Source: Gordonia amarae NBRC 15530
GTDB taxonomy: Bacteria; Actinomycetota; Actinomycetes; Mycobacteriales; Mycobacteriaceae
DNA: 41,852 nucleotides
Reading direction: 5' to 3'
Assembly: GCF_000241345.1 (NCBI RefSeq)
Contig: NZ_BAED01000007.1
Span: forward strand, 1-41,852
Part shown: positions 24,667 to 36,737 of the stretch, in pieces
Numbering within the stretch: position 1 is the stretch's first letter
Layout of the letters: every line of letters starts with the position of its first letter
Made by a program: the position numbers and the translations under genes
The notes under the pieces: generated by a model
Database searches by the model: none
The model's input: only the letters and a program-made list of their open reading frames with translations
What the model was told of the DNA's origin: nothing

Positions 24667-25786
24667 AGGCGCTCAGCTCGTCGAGGGCCTCGCGGGAAGC
24701 GCTGCCGCCGAACATCTGGAAGACGTGGCCCTGACCGGGCCAGCTCTGCAGCGTCACGTCGGCACCGGCGGCGGCCAGCATGTCGTGGGCGGCGCGGGCG
24801 TCGGCGGTCATCACCTCGATGCCGCCGTGCTGGATGAGCGTCGGCGGCAGCGCGTCGCCGGGGGAGAGCACCACCCGCATGCGCGGATGGTCGGCGGCGG
24901 CGTTGCCGGTGTACAGGCGCAGGAACTTGCGGCCGCTGGTGGCCTCGATGAACGGATCGCGGGAGTCACCGGTGCGCTGGTGGGCGCGGGCGAGGGCGAA
25001 CGTCGGGTCGTACAGCGGCGACAGCAGCGCCACCCCGCCCGGCTGTGGGGTGCCGGTGCGCTGGTTGTGGCCGAGCAGGTCGAGTGCCAGATGTCCGCCC
25101 GCCGAGTCGCCGGCGACGACGATCTGCTCCGGCGCGAAACCCTGGTCGAGCAGCCACAGGTAGCCACGGATGGTGTCGTCGCCGGCGGCGGGCCAGCGGT
25201 GGCGGGGCGCGAGGCGGTAGTCGAGGCTGAACACCGCCCGTCCGGTGCGGTTGGACAGCCGCGCCGTCAGGCCGCGGTGAGTGCGGGTGGAGCAGACGAC
25301 GTAGCCGCTGCCGTGCAGGTAGTAGATGATCGGCTGATCAGGACGCACGTGCCCGACACCGGACCGCCCGCCGATCACCCATTCGCCCCGCACCTGCTCT
25401 GACCTCGATGGATAGTCGAGGGTGCGGATGGTCTGCCGGACCTGCCGGGTGCGGGTGCCCGCCGGCACCTTGCTGGCCGAGGCGAGCAGGCGGTTGAGGC
25501 CCGGGCGGCTCGCCTGGACCATCGTCGCCACCACGGGCGGCGGGAGCAGGGCGGTGGTCCTCATGACCGGCGCCGACGTCGTCGACACGAACCGTTCGAC
25601 ATGACGCCGGGAGCGTGACCGGGGGGAACGGGCGGTGCCGGGCAGGACCGGGGACGCGGGAGCGTCGGCGGCCGTGCGGGGCGCGGGTGCTGAACTCACG
25701 ATTGCCGACGGTAAGCGATCGGCGCGCCCGGCGACAGCGGTTCCCGGACACGATTCGGCAGCATTGCTGAGAACTGCTTGTGACAT
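24647..25786 (-). CDS. alpha/beta-hydrolase fold-3 esterase (hormone-sensitive lipase family)
   Basis: The product has about 379 residues. The oxyanion-hole motif is HGSGYVV, a variant of HGGG. The nucleophile elbow is GDSAGGHLAL. The acid and histidine are likely in PPTLIQHGGIEVMTAD and GQGHVFQMFGG. These mark a carboxylesterase acting on short-chain esters. The N-terminal 90 residues are Ala/Pro/Arg-rich and poorly conserved, so the start is uncertain: 25786 is the longest sensible ATG, while ATG 25564 (MRTTALLPPPVV) is closer to where homology should begin. It neighbours the kstD remnant, compatible with lipid or steroid ester use, but this is only context. Confidence 0.83.
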   Translation of the reverse strand: MSQAVLSNAAESCPGTAVAGRADRLPSAIVSSAPAPRTAADAPASPVLPGTARSPRSRSRRHVERFVSTTSAPVMRTTALLPPPVVATMVQASRPGLNRLLASASKVPAGTRTRQVRQTIRTLDYPSRSEQVRGEWVIGGRSGVGHVRPDQPIIYYLHGSGYVVCSTRTHRGLTARLSNRTGRAVFSLDYRLAPRHRWPAAGDDTIRGYLWLLDQGFAPEQIVVAGDSAGGHLALDLLGHNQRTGTPQPGGVALLSPLYDPTFALARAHQRTGDSRDPFIEATSGRKFLRLYTGNAAADHPRMRVVLSPGDALPPTLIQHGGIEVMTADARAAHDMLAAAGADVTLQSWPGQGHVFQMFGGSASREALDELSAFIGPRT

Positions 25787-25935
25787 GGCGTTAACTGGGC
25801 AAACCTCCCAGCGATCACCCGTTTGTGGTAGCCGGATTTCCAAACCGGGTACGCAGCATGAGAAAATAGCCGACGATGCTTCTTGAGCCCCGGCATCCAC
25901 ACAGCCCTGTGGTGGCTGCCGGCGGGCAAGAATGT

Positions 25936-25976
25936 GGGTCAGCAACGGCGCTGACCGGGTCAGCAACGGCGCTGAC
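25936..25976. repeat. tandem dyad GTCAGC-N6-GCTGAC, two copies, period 21
   Basis: GGGTCAGCAACGGCGCTGAC occurs at 25936-25955 and 25957-25976. Each copy contains a perfect 6-base inverted repeat with a 6-base spacer. The 21-base period places both on the same face of the helix, as expected of cooperative operators. It lies 150 bases before the esterase start and 241 before gltB. Confidence 0.7.
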
Positions 25977-26130
25977 GAACCGGATACTTGCTCCAACCGC
26001 GCGTCGGAGAGCCTGGCAGCCCCAGGCGGCGCAGAGTCGGTGAGAACGGTCCACCGATGCCTCGCGGCACAACCGCACATACGGTCTATCGGTGGCCGCA
26101 CGCGGAGTGTTTCCGGAGTCCCCAATCGTT

Positions 26131-26168
26131 CTGTGAGCACAGTCGACCGTCCTGTGAGCACAGTCGAC
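26131..26168. repeat. tandem dyad CTGTG-AG-CACAG followed by GTCGAC, two copies, period 21
   Basis: CTGTGAGCACAGTCGAC occurs at 26131-26147 and 26152-26168, 49-86 bases upstream of the gltB start. Each contains two small palindromes. Position suggests a gltB operator or activator site. Confidence 0.7.
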
Positions 26169-26216
26169 ACTGTGTACTCGGTGCGCCGGCGATGCCGCGC
26201 ACGAAGTGAGGCCGAT

Positions 26217-29200
26217 ATGAAGCACGCTCCGGGCCCCGTGGGCCTGTATGACCCTGCCAACGAGCACGACTCCTGTGGTGTCGCGTTCGTCGTCGACATG
26301 TACGGGCGACGCAGCCGCGACATCGTCGACAAGGCGATCATGGCGCTGGTCAACCTCGAACATCGCGGCGCGGCGGGAGCCGAACCGAACACCGGCGACG
26401 GCGCGGGCATCATGATCCAGGTCCCGGACCGCTTCCTGCGCGAGACCGCCGGCTTCGAACTGCCCGCCGAGGGCGCCTACGCCACCGGCATCGCCTTCCT
26501 GCCGCAGGGCTCCGAGGATGCCCGCCTGGCCTGCGAGGGTGTCGAGAAGATCGTCGAATCCGAGGGGCTGCGGCTGCTCGGCTGGCGCGAGGTGCCGGTC
26601 GACGACTCGTCGATCGGTGCGCTCGCCCGCGACGCCATGCCCACCTTCCGGCAGCTGTTCATCGCCCTGGGCGACGGCGCTCCCGCCGACGAGGACGGCA
26701 TGGAGCTCGAGCGCCGCGCGTTCGTCGTGCGCAAGCGCGTGCAGTACGAACTCGGCGAGAAGGGCGCCGGCCAGGACGGCCCCGGCCGCGAGACCGTGTA
26801 CTTCCCGAGCCTGTCGGGCAAGACCTTCGTCTACAAAGGCATGCTGACCACCCCGCAGCTGCGCGAGTTCTACCTCGACCTGCAGGACGACCGCCTCGAA
26901 TCGGCGCTGGGCCTGGTGCACTCCCGGTTCTCCACCAACACCTTCCCTTCGTGGCCGCTGGCGCACCCGTTCCGGCGCGTCGCCCACAACGGTGAGATCA
27001 ACACCGTGACCGGCAACGAGAACTGGATGCGGGCCCGCGAGGCGCTCATCGACACCAGCGCGTTCGGCCCGGATGCTGCCGAGAAGATCTTCCCGGCCTG
27101 CACCCCCGGCGCCTCGGACACCGCCCGCTTCGACGAGGTGCTCGAACTGCTGCACCTCGGTGGCCGCAGCCTGCCGCACGCGGTGCTGATGATGATCCCG
27201 GAGGCGTGGGAACGCCACGAGACCATGAAACCCGAGCACAAGGCGTTCTACCGCTACCACGCCTCACTGATGGAGCCGTGGGACGGCCCGGCGTCGGTGT
27301 GCTTCACCGACGGCAACGTCGTCGGCGCCGTCCTCGACCGCAACGGTCTGCGCCCGAGCCGCATCTGGGTGACCAAGGACGGTCTCGTCGTGATGGCCTC
27401 CGAGGTCGGCGTGCTCGACGTCGACCACGCCGACGTGGTGCAGAAGCTGCGACTGCAGCCGGGCCGCATGTTCCTGGTGGACACCAAGGCCGGCCGCATC
27501 GTCGACGACGAGGAGATCAAGGACGAACTGGCCGCCCAGCACCCGTACCAGCAGTGGCTCGACGAGGGCCTGCTGACGCTCGACGACCTCAAGAGCCGCC
27601 CGCACGAGCACATGCCGCACCACCGCGTGAACCTGCGCCAGCTCGTGTTCGGGTACACCAACGAAGAACTGAACCTGCTGGTCGCGCCGATGGCCAAGTC
27701 GGGTGCCGAGGCCATCGGCTCGATGGGCACCGACACCCCGATCGCGGTGCTGTCGTCGCGGCCCCGGATGCTGTTCGACTACTTCCAGCAGCTGTTCGCG
27801 CAGGTCACCAACCCGCCGCTGGACGCGATCCGGGAGGAGATCGTCACCAGCGTCGGCGCCACCATCGGTTCCGAGGCCGACCTGCTCAGCCCGGACGCCG
27901 GATCGTGCCGCCGGATCGTGCTGCCGATGCCGGTCCTCGACAACGACGCCCTCGCCAAGCTGGTGCGGATCGAAGAGGACAACGATCTGCCGCATCTGCG
28001 GAGCCGGCAGATTCACGGCCTGTACCCGGTCGCCGACGGCGGCGAGGGCCTGCGTAAGGCGCTCGACGAGGTGCGCGCCAAGGTCAGCGCCGCCATCGAC
28101 GAGGGCATCTCGATCATCGTGCTGTCCGACCGTGAGTCCGACGAGACCCGCGCGCCGATCCCGTCGCTGCTGCTGACCGCCGCCGTGCACCACCACCTGG
28201 TGCGCGAACGCAAACGCAGCCGCGTCGGCCTGATCGTCGAATCCGGCGATTGCCGCGAGGTGCACCACGTGGCCGCGCTCGTCGGTTTCGGTGCAGCCGC
28301 GGTCAACCCGTACATGGCCTTCGAGTCGATCGAGGACATGATCGAACGCGGCGCCATCACCGGCATCGACTTCGACACCGCGCGCGCCAACTACATCAAG
28401 TCCGCGTCCAAGGGCGTGCTCAAGGTGATGAGCAAGATGGGTATCTCCACCCTCGCCTCGTACACCGGCGCCCAGCTGTTCCAGGTGATCGGCATCGGCC
28501 AGGAGACCGTCGACGAGTTCTTCACCGGCCTCAACAGCCAGCTCGACGGCATCGGCCTCGACGACATCGCCGCCGACGTCGCCGCCCGGCACGAACTGGC
28601 GTTCACCGACCGTCCCACCGAACTCGCGCACCGCGAACTGCCCGTCGGCGGCGAATACCAATGGCGCCGCGAGGGCGAGTACCACCTGTTCAACCCGGAT
28701 ACGGTGTTCAAGCTGCAGCACTCCACCCGCACCGGCCAGTACTCGGTGTTCAAGGAGTACACCAAGATGGTCGACGACCAGACCGCGCGCCTGGGCACCC
28801 TGCGCGGCCTGTTCGACTTCAACTTCGGTGACCGCGACCCGATCCCGATCGACAAGGTCGAGCCCGCGTCGGAGATCGTGAAGCGATTCTCCACCGGCGC
28901 CATGAGTTTCGGCTCCATCTCCGCCGAAGCCCATGAGACCCTTGCGATCGCGATGAACCGTCTCGGCGGCCGGTCGAACTCCGGTGAGGGCGGCGAGGAT
29001 CCGCGTCGTTTCCACCACGACGAGAACGGCGACTGGCGCCGGTCGGCGATCAAGCAGGTCGCGTCGGGCCGGTTCGGTGTCACCGCGCACTACCTGTCCA
29101 ACTGCACCGACATCCAGATCAAGATGGCCCAGGGTGCGAAACCCGGTGAGGGCGGCCAGCTGCCGCCGCACAAGGTGTACCCGTGGGTGGCCGAGGTGCG

Positions 29201-30831
29201 TGGCTCGACGCCGGGCGTCGGCCTGATCTCGCCGCCGCCGCACCACGACATCTACTCGATCGAGGATCTGGCGCAGCTGATCCACGACCTGAAGAACGCC
29301 AATCCCCAAGCGCGCGTTCACGTCAAGCTCGTCTCCGAGCTCGGTGTGGGCACCGTCGCCGCGGGTGTGTCGAAGGCGCACGCCGACGTGGTGCTCATCT
29401 CCGGGCACGACGGCGGCACCGGTGCCTCCCCGCTCACCTCGCTCAAGCACGCGGGTGCGCCGTGGGAGATCGGTCTGGCCGAAACCCAGCAGACGTTGCT
29501 GCTCAACGGTCTTCGTGACCGCATCGTCGTGCAGGTGGACGGTCAGCTCAAGACCGGCCGCGACGTGGTGATCGCCGCGCTGCTCGGCGGCGAGGAGTTC
29601 GGTTTCGCCACCGCACCGCTGGTGGTGTCGGGCTGCATCATGATGCGGGTGTGCCACCTCGACACCTGCCCCGTCGGTGTGGCCACCCAGAACCCGCTGC
29701 TGCGTGAGCGCTTCGCCGGCAAGCCCGAGTTCGTGGAGAACTTCTTCCTGTTCATCGCCGAGGAGGTCCGCGAACTGCTGGCCCGCCTCGGATTCCGGAC
29801 ACTGCAGGAGGCCGTCGGTCACGCCGAGGCCCTCGACACCCGGAAGGCGCTGGCGCACTGGAGTTCGGCCAAGGCCGGCAAGCTGGACCTGTCGGCGATC
29901 CTGGCGCAGCCGGAGTCGCCGTTCATGAACCAGGACTTCTACTGCTCCGGCAAGCAGGACCACGGCCTGGAGAAGGCGCTCGATCAGCAGCTGATCGCCG
30001 CCTGCCGCGACGCCATCGACTCGGGCAAGCCGGTGGAGTACACCACCACCATCACCAACGTGAACCGCACCGTCGGCACCATGCTCGGCCACGAGGTCAC
30101 CAAGGTGTATGGGGCGCACGGACTTCCCGACGACACCATCAAGATCGGGCTGACCGGTTCGGCCGGCAACAGCTTCGGCGCGTTCGTGCCCAAGGGTGTG
30201 ACGCTGCGCCTCGAAGGTGACGCCAACGACTTCGTCGGCAAGGGCCTCTCGGGTGGACACATCGTGGTCCGCCCCGCCCACAACGCCCCCGACGGCTTCG
30301 TTGCCGAGCAGAACATCATCGCCGGCAACGTGATCGGGTTCGGCGCCACCGGCGGCAAGATCTTCCTGCGCGGCGTCGTCGGCGAACGTTTCTGCGTCCG
30401 CAACTCCGGCGCGACCACCGTCGTCGAAGGCATCGGCGACCACGGCTGTGAATACATGACCGGTGGCCGGGTGATCGTGCTCGGCGACACGGGCCGCAAC
30501 TTCGCGGCCGGTATGTCCGGCGGCATCGCGTACCTGTACGACCCCGAGCGCAAACTCGAAGGCACGGAAGGTCGCCCCGGCAACCTGAACCCCGAGCTCG
30601 TCGACGTCGAGGCGCTCGACGTGGAGGATGTGCGGTTCGTCTCCGACATCGTGCGTGAGCACCTGGCGGAAACCGATTCACCTGTCGCGAAGGCGATCCT
30701 GGATGACTGGGACAACACCCAGAAGGACTTCGTCAAGGTGATGCCCCGCGACTTCAAGCGGGTGCTCCTGGCAATCGAGGCCGCCGAGACGAGCGGCCGG
30801 GACGTGAACGAAGCGATCATGGAGGCGGCTC

Positions 30832-30839
<8 letters not shown>
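26217..30839 (+). CDS. gltB: glutamate synthase, large (alpha) subunit
   Basis: This 1,540-residue enzyme subunit transfers the amide of glutamine to 2-oxoglutarate to give two glutamates. The N-terminal glutaminase nucleophile is Cys20 ([13 protein letters not shown]), exposed after removal of a 19-residue propeptide. The glutaminase domain runs to about 430 ([18 protein letters not shown]). A central domain follows. The FMN-binding synthase domain (about 860-1250) includes [25 protein letters not shown] and [14 protein letters not shown], with the 3Fe-4S cysteines in [15 protein letters not shown]. The C-terminal beta-helix has repeated G-x-x-G turns. GAGG precedes the ATG. It overlaps gltD by 8 bases. 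Size and domains are normal. Confidence 0.97.
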
Positions 30840-32283
<1,444 letters not shown>

Positions 32284-32307
32284 GGTTGCTCACCAGCCGA
32301 ATTGCCG

Positions 32308-32346
32308 GTGCCCGCAACAACTCTCGACGAGAGTTGTTGCGGGCAC
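32308..32346 (+). terminator. 18-bp perfect-stem terminator after gltBD
   Basis: GTGCCCGCAACAACTCTC (32308-32325) pairs perfectly with 32329-32346 around a 3-base loop GAC, followed by TGTCGTTTG. It lies between gltD and the convergent kinase gene and can work in both directions. Confidence 0.85.
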
Positions 32347-32414
32347 TGTCGTTTGGGGGGTGGCCTTGGTGGTGGTTGTGTCAGGTGACGCCGGGCTCCC
32401 AATGGGTTACGGGA

Positions 32415-35239
32415 TCACAGGATGCGGCGGTCGCCGAAATCCAGGGCGCCGCCCGCGTACACCTTGCCGCCGGCGATGACCGGGGCGCCGGGGGTCTTGT
32501 CCGTCGACGGGACACGCAGCTGCCACTTCGGGCTCGAACCGCCCTGCCCGTAGACCAGCAGTTCCTGCGAACCGGCGCCGCCGTTGGCGGGCACCGACAG
32601 CATCGCGAAGGAGGTGCCGTCACCGCCGAGAGGTACTCCGGCCTGACCGCTCTTGGGGGGCACGTAGATCGGGCCGCCGGATCCGTCGGAGACGTTGAAC
32701 CACTCGAACTCGTTGGCCGAGGATCTGAGCACGATCGTCTCCCCGATGCCCTGAACGGAATCGGCGGACGCCGACTGATAGTTCTCCTCCCACAGCTTCT
32801 TTCCCGAGGAAGGATCGAAAGCGGCGATGCGTCGGTCGTCGTCGTTGACCAGGATCGGTACCGCGGGGACCGACGGCGGGATCACGCCGCCGGTGGGTAT
32901 CGTCGGCAGGGTCCACTCGCCCGACAGGTCGGCGGTGATGTTGCCGGTGCTGTCGTAGAAGGTGAACTGTGCCGGGTCGGACGAATTGTCGGCGGGCTTG
33001 CGGACCACGAAACCGTTCCGGAACGGCTGCCATGTCTGGTCGGTGGAGTTCTCGGTGAAACCGACGATGGTTTCGCCGGTGGCGATCCCGCGCAGGGTGG
33101 TGGCGGTTCCCTCCGTGAGGTTGATGACGGGGGACCCGTTGACCGGCGGGTACGACGAGCGCACCGTGACCCCGGTGAGCGAGAAGTTCTTGCCCTTGGC
33201 CGAACCCGAGTACACCGCGTCGGAGTCGACGAGCACGTAGTCGTTGCCGGTCACCGCGTAGTCGGAACCCTGGGCGTCGGCCTTGGCCACTGTGCCCCGT
33301 CCGAGGTCGACGACATAGGGCTGCGGGTCGCCCGACTCCGACGCCCAGCAGACGACGGTTGCCGAATCATCGTCGCCGAGCGGTTGGCAGCCGGTGATCG
33401 TCAGGCTCTTGTCGCTGAGGGTCACGGTGCGTTCGGTGGTGCCGTCTGCGGCATTGAGGACGCTGAGAACCGTTGCACCGGAATCGATCTTGCTTGCCGC
33501 GATGGCGTATTCGCTGGTGCCGCCGACGATCCCGATGTCCTCCTGGTAGTTGTCGGAGAGGACCTTCGGCTTCCAGGTCCAGAGTGGTTCGCTGCGTGCA
33601 GATTTCAGGTTGGGTGTAGCCGAGGTTCCCGACGAGTCGTCGCCGGATGACAGCGCCCATGTGACGATGCCCGCCACCAGGACCACCGCCAGCACCACGG
33701 CGCCGATCAGCAGTCCCTTGCGGCTGCGGCGCCGACCGTCGGTCGCAGGTTGGGTGGCGGCCGGTCCGGACCACGGCGTGGCGAGATCGCCGGACAGTGA
33801 GAAACCGTCAGTGCCGGAGAAACCGTCCTGGGTGGTGGGACGGGTGGTGGCAGCGGGCGTCTGGTCCGGGCGCGGGGTGGCCGGGGGCTGGGCTGGTGGC
33901 CGTAGTGCCTGGTGTGCCTGGTGCGGAGGCGGTCGATGCCCCGGACCCTGTGGTCCCGAGGGTGGCGGCGTCGGACCCTGGTGGGCCTGCCACCGGGGAT
34001 CGGGTCGCTGGGGATCTGGGCGCCGGCTCTGCTGTGGCGAGGCGAATCGGGTGGTAGGTGGGGCCGGATCCCGGGTGGTGGGTGGGGCCGAATTATCGGT
34101 GGGTCCCGTCCGGTCGAACCGGGCGGTCGTCGGGTCTGCCGGGGGATTGGGGAGGCGCTGGACGGCTCCCGGGTCCTTACGGGTGGTCGCACCGGGGGGC
34201 TTGCGCACGGTGGCGGTGCCGCCCAAGGGAGTCTGCCCCAGGGGAGGTCGGGTCGGCGGGGTTCCGCCGGCCGGGGGTGTCGCTGCGCCGGGACCGGGTG
34301 CGGCGGAACCAGGTGCGGCGGCGGAATCGGGTGCGGCGGGGGAATCGGGCGCCGGCGGCAGGATCGTCGCCCCCGCCCGACCGGGAGCCGGCGCCCGGGT
34401 GTCCAGGGCGGCGGTCAGGGCGGCCGCGAAGCTGCGGCTGTCGGGAAAGCGGTCGTCGCGATTCTTGGCGAGCGCCCGGCTGAACACCGCGTCGACGGCG
34501 GGGGGACCCGTCCGGGCGCGCGTTCGGTGGCCACCGGGATGGGATCGCGGACGTGGGAGACGGCGATCGCGGCGACGCTGGCACCGGAGTACAGGTTGGT
34601 GCCGGTGAGCAGGGCGAACGCTGTACACGCGAGTGAGTACTGGTCGGCGCGGGCGTCGACGGCGTGGCCCTGGAGCTGTTCGGGGGCGGCGAAGGCGACG
34701 GTGCCGAGGGCGATGCCGGTGCCGGTCAGTTTGGTGACCCCGTCGCCGGGGTAGGCAATGCCGAAGTCGGTGAGCTGCGCGCGGCCGTCCTCTTCGAGGA
34801 GGATGTTGGCGGGTTTGACGTCGCGGTGGGTGAGGCCGCGCCGGGCGGCGGCGTCGAGGGCGTCGGCGATCTGGGTGATGATGCGGGCGACCTCGGCGGG
34901 CGGCAGCGGCTCGCCCCGGGTCGTGTCCGCGGCGACGTGCCGGGTGAGGTCGTGGCCCTCGACGTACTCCAGGGCGATCCAGAGGCGGCCGTCGCTGTCG
35001 CCGCGGTCGTGGACGCTGACGATGGACGGGTGCCGCAGTCCGGCGACGACATCGGCCTCGCGTTCGAAGCGGGCGCGGTACTTGGGATCCCCGGACAGAT
35101 GGGAGGCGAGGACTTTGAGGGCGTCGTAGCGGGGCAGCCGCGGGTGACGGGCCAGGTACACCTCGCCCATGCCACCGGCGCCCAGTTCCCGCTCGATGGT
35201 GTAGCCGGCGAACACGTCGCCGGGGCTGAGCCTGCTCAC
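32415..35239 (-). pseudogene. transmembrane Ser/Thr protein kinase with PQQ-like sensor, broken by one missing base
   Basis: The kinase domain starts at ATG 35239 and shows GAGGMGEVYLA, catalytic HRDVKPANILL, DFGIAYPGDG and APEQLQGH. In the C-lobe the frame is lost at a six-G run (34500-34505). With seven Gs the protein reads APGRVPPAVDAVFSRALAKN and continues to the stop at 32415, giving about 941 residues. After the kinase come a long Pro/Thr-rich linker, one transmembrane helix (LLIGAVVLAVVLVAGIVTWA, residues about 507-529) and a 410-residue extracytoplasmic domain with PQQ/beta-propeller-like units (IAAFDPSSGKKLWEENYQ). Such receptors sense external signals and phosphorylate cytoplasmic targets. 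As sequenced, only a truncated kinase lacking the membrane anchor could be made. A sequencing error in the G run is a real alternative. Confidence 0.8.
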
Positions 35240-35353
35240 CGGGTGAATCTTAGGTGGTAAACGGGATGTTCCGGGAGTGGTCGGCCTTTCGGACGACGGG
35301 TGCCTTGTCCGATGAGGGGACCCGGGCGGTTGGGAACTCGGGCGGTCGGGAAC

Positions 35354-35518
35354 TCAGGCGCTGAGCAGGCGCTGGAGTTCGGCCTGGGTGACGAGGCGCT
35401 CGGCCTCCTCGGGGAACATGCGCGCGGTGCGGGATCGCCGGCTCACCCCGAACGGGCGGATCCGTGCGGTGCCACGACCCTGCGGGAACGTTCCTTGCAA
35501 CGTGGAGGTCAACTTCAT
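35354..35518 (-). CDS. small basic protein, 54 residues, unknown
   Basis: A short frame starts at ATG 35518, beginning MKLTSTLQGTFPQGRG and ending RLVTQAELQRLLSA. Third codon positions are strongly G/C, as in neighbouring genes. The first half is basic (GVSRRSRTAR) and the last 20 residues form a probable amphipathic helix. GAGGATGTG lies upstream. An A/T-rich segment with a TTCAC-N4-GTGAA dyad (35581-35594) precedes it and could be its promoter. I do not recognise it. Confidence 0.45.
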   Translation of the reverse strand: MKLTSTLQGTFPQGRGTARIRPFGVSRRSRTARMFPEEAERLVTQAELQRLLSA

Positions 35519-35883
35519 GACCGGTCACATCCTCGATTTACTCCGACAACAAGCCAACGCTGAGTACTGTAGCCAACAAATTCACTATCGTGAACTACTG
35601 ACAGGATCTTGACTTTTCTGTACTCGACAGGTCGGTCCCCCGACACGCGTAGTGTGAATCGATTTTTGCACGGCAGACGTTACCGAATGGTCAGCAAAAC
35701 ACCTCTCCAGTCACATTGGTCCCACCTGTCACAGATGTGGCCAAGGTCATAGGGCTGGGGATGAGAGCCTTCTCACAAAGCTCCGCTTCGGTGAGGTGCC
35801 GCCGGACCCTGCTGAGGTTTGGGGAAGTGCAGCGGCTTCGGAATCGGGGGAGTCCGGGATCTCCGGGAGTGCGGGTGCGTGTG
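35519..35883. other. A/T-richer intergenic region without a recognised gene
   Basis: These 365 bases are less G/C-rich than the surroundings. They include the dyad TTCAC-TATC-GTGAA (35581-35594), about 65 bases upstream of the small basic ORF. The stretch 35690-35880 is the trailer of the S4 gene. Frames here are short with non-coding composition. Confidence 0.5.
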
Positions 35884-36096
35884 TCAGGCCCGGGTGACAC
35901 GGGCCGACTCGCCGTCGATCGCCACGACGTCACCGACCGCGAGCTGCCGGCCGCGGCGGACCTCCGGCTCACCGTTCACACTCACCAGTCCGTCGGCGAG
36001 TACGCCCTTGGCGTCGGCGCCGGACTCGACCAGATTGGCGAGTTTGAGGAATTGCCCCAACCGGATCGAATCGTCGGAGATCGGCACATCGAACAT
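35884..36096 (-). CDS. small S4-domain RNA-binding protein (YbcJ/RlbA type)
   Basis: The 70-residue product is essentially a single S4 domain: [20 protein letters not shown], then [20 protein letters not shown] and [13 protein letters not shown]. This fold binds structured RNA, often rRNA. The ATG at 36096 has no Shine-Dalgarno sequence; GATACT (36104-36109, reading on the minus strand) lies seven bases upstream, which suits a leaderless mRNA. The frame continues further upstream but that part is the antisense of rraA. It is divergent from rraA, 85 bases apart. Confidence 0.87.
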   Translation of the reverse strand: MFDVPISDDSIRLGQFLKLANLVESGADAKGVLADGLVSVNGEPEVRRGRQLAVGDVVAIDGESARVTRA

Positions 36097-36103
36097 GGTG
36101 ACC

Positions 36104-36173
36104 AGTATCGCCGACAGGTCCGGCCACCAGAACTTACCCGCGGGTAGGCACAGCCGTTCTCCGCGCCTATGCT
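36104..36173. promoter_or_regulatory. divergent -10 elements for leaderless S4 and rraA transcripts
   Basis: On the minus strand GATACT (36104-36109) precedes the S4 ATG by 7 bases. On the plus strand TATGCT (36168-36173) precedes the rraA ATG by 8 bases. Neither gene has a Shine-Dalgarno sequence. A transcription start 6-9 bases after a -10 box would fall on or next to each ATG. Confidence 0.5.
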
Positions 36174-36181
36174 TGTTCGGC

Positions 36182-36673
36182 ATGAGCGATCTCACATTCA
36201 CCGCCACGGCCGACCTCGTCGACGAGATCGGCGCTGACGTGCGCAGTTGCGACACCCAGTTCACGCAGTACGGGGGCGTCCGCGAGTTCGTCGGGCGCGT
36301 GAGCACGGTGCGCTGCTTCCAGGACAACGCGCTGCTCAAGTCGGTCCTCAGCGAACCCAACCCGGGCGGCGTCCTCGTCATCGACGGCGACGCGTCGGTG
36401 CACACCGCGCTCGTCGGCGACATCATCGCCGAACTCGGCCGGTCCAACGGCTGGGTCGGCATCATCGCGCACGGCGCCATCCGCGACGCCAAGACCATCG
36501 GCGGTATGGAGATCGGCGTCAAGGCGCTCGGCACCAACCCGCGCAAGTCCACCAAGACCGGCGCCGGCGAACGCGACGTGCCGCTGACCATCGGCGGCAT
36601 CACCTTCAACCCCGGCGACATCGCCTACTCCGACGACGACGGCATCGTCGTGGTCACCCCCGAAAGCGCATAA
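36182..36673 (+). CDS. rraA: RraA family protein (RNase E activity regulator / HMG aldolase fold)
   Basis: This 163-residue protein matches Rra[61 protein letters not shown] and [16 protein letters not shown]. RraA trimers inhibit RNase E in E. coli. Relatives with the same fold are 4-hydroxy-4-methyl-2-oxoglutarate aldolases or oxaloacetate decarboxylases that use an Arg-Asp pair; the IRD of AIRDAK leaves that activity open. It was once called MenG. It lacks a Shine-Dalgarno sequence and seems to be leaderless. The gabD2-type gene follows 64 bases later on the same strand. Confidence 0.9.
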   Translation: MSDLTFTATADLVDEIGADVRSCDTQFTQYGGVREFVGRVSTVRCFQDNALLKSVLSEPNPGGVLVIDGDASVHTALVGDIIAELGRSNGWVGIIAHGAIRDAKTIGGMEIGVKALGTNPRKSTKTGAGERDVPLTIGGITFNPGDIAYSDDDGIVVVTPESA

Positions 36674-36737
36674 CACCCGTCCACAGAAGGCCCCGCGCAG
36701 TCACGTCGCGGGTGAATTGCCACAGGAGGCAACCATC

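Larger units (their letters stand above)
25787..26216. other. divergent intergenic region, esterase/gltB
   Basis: These 430 bases hold the promoters of both genes. The frame upstream of gltB stays open through the whole interval, but the sequence is repeat-derived ([26 protein letters not shown]) and GltB conservation begins at 26217. The notable contents are two tandem dyad pairs, described separately. Confidence 0.6.

Noticed and set aside
25932..26216. N-terminal extension of GltB by 95 residues
   Set aside because: The extension is translated repeat DNA. GltB needs its nucleophile cysteine near the N-terminus (Cys20 from the start at 26217).
25787..26413. N-terminal extension of the esterase to 26413
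   Set aside because: It would overlap the gltB start and the promoter repeats and has no family similarity.
27264..30662. Minus-strand open frame of over 1,100 codons opposite gltB
   Set aside because: Typical antisense frame in high-GC DNA; the composition (His/Asp/Gly/Val rich) matches no family, while the sense strand encodes an unmistakable GltB.
35519..35612. Short plus-strand peptide beginning MTGHILDLLRQQ
   Set aside because: Only about 31 codons, A/T-rich, no ribosome site, and it lies over the probable promoter of the minus-strand small ORF.
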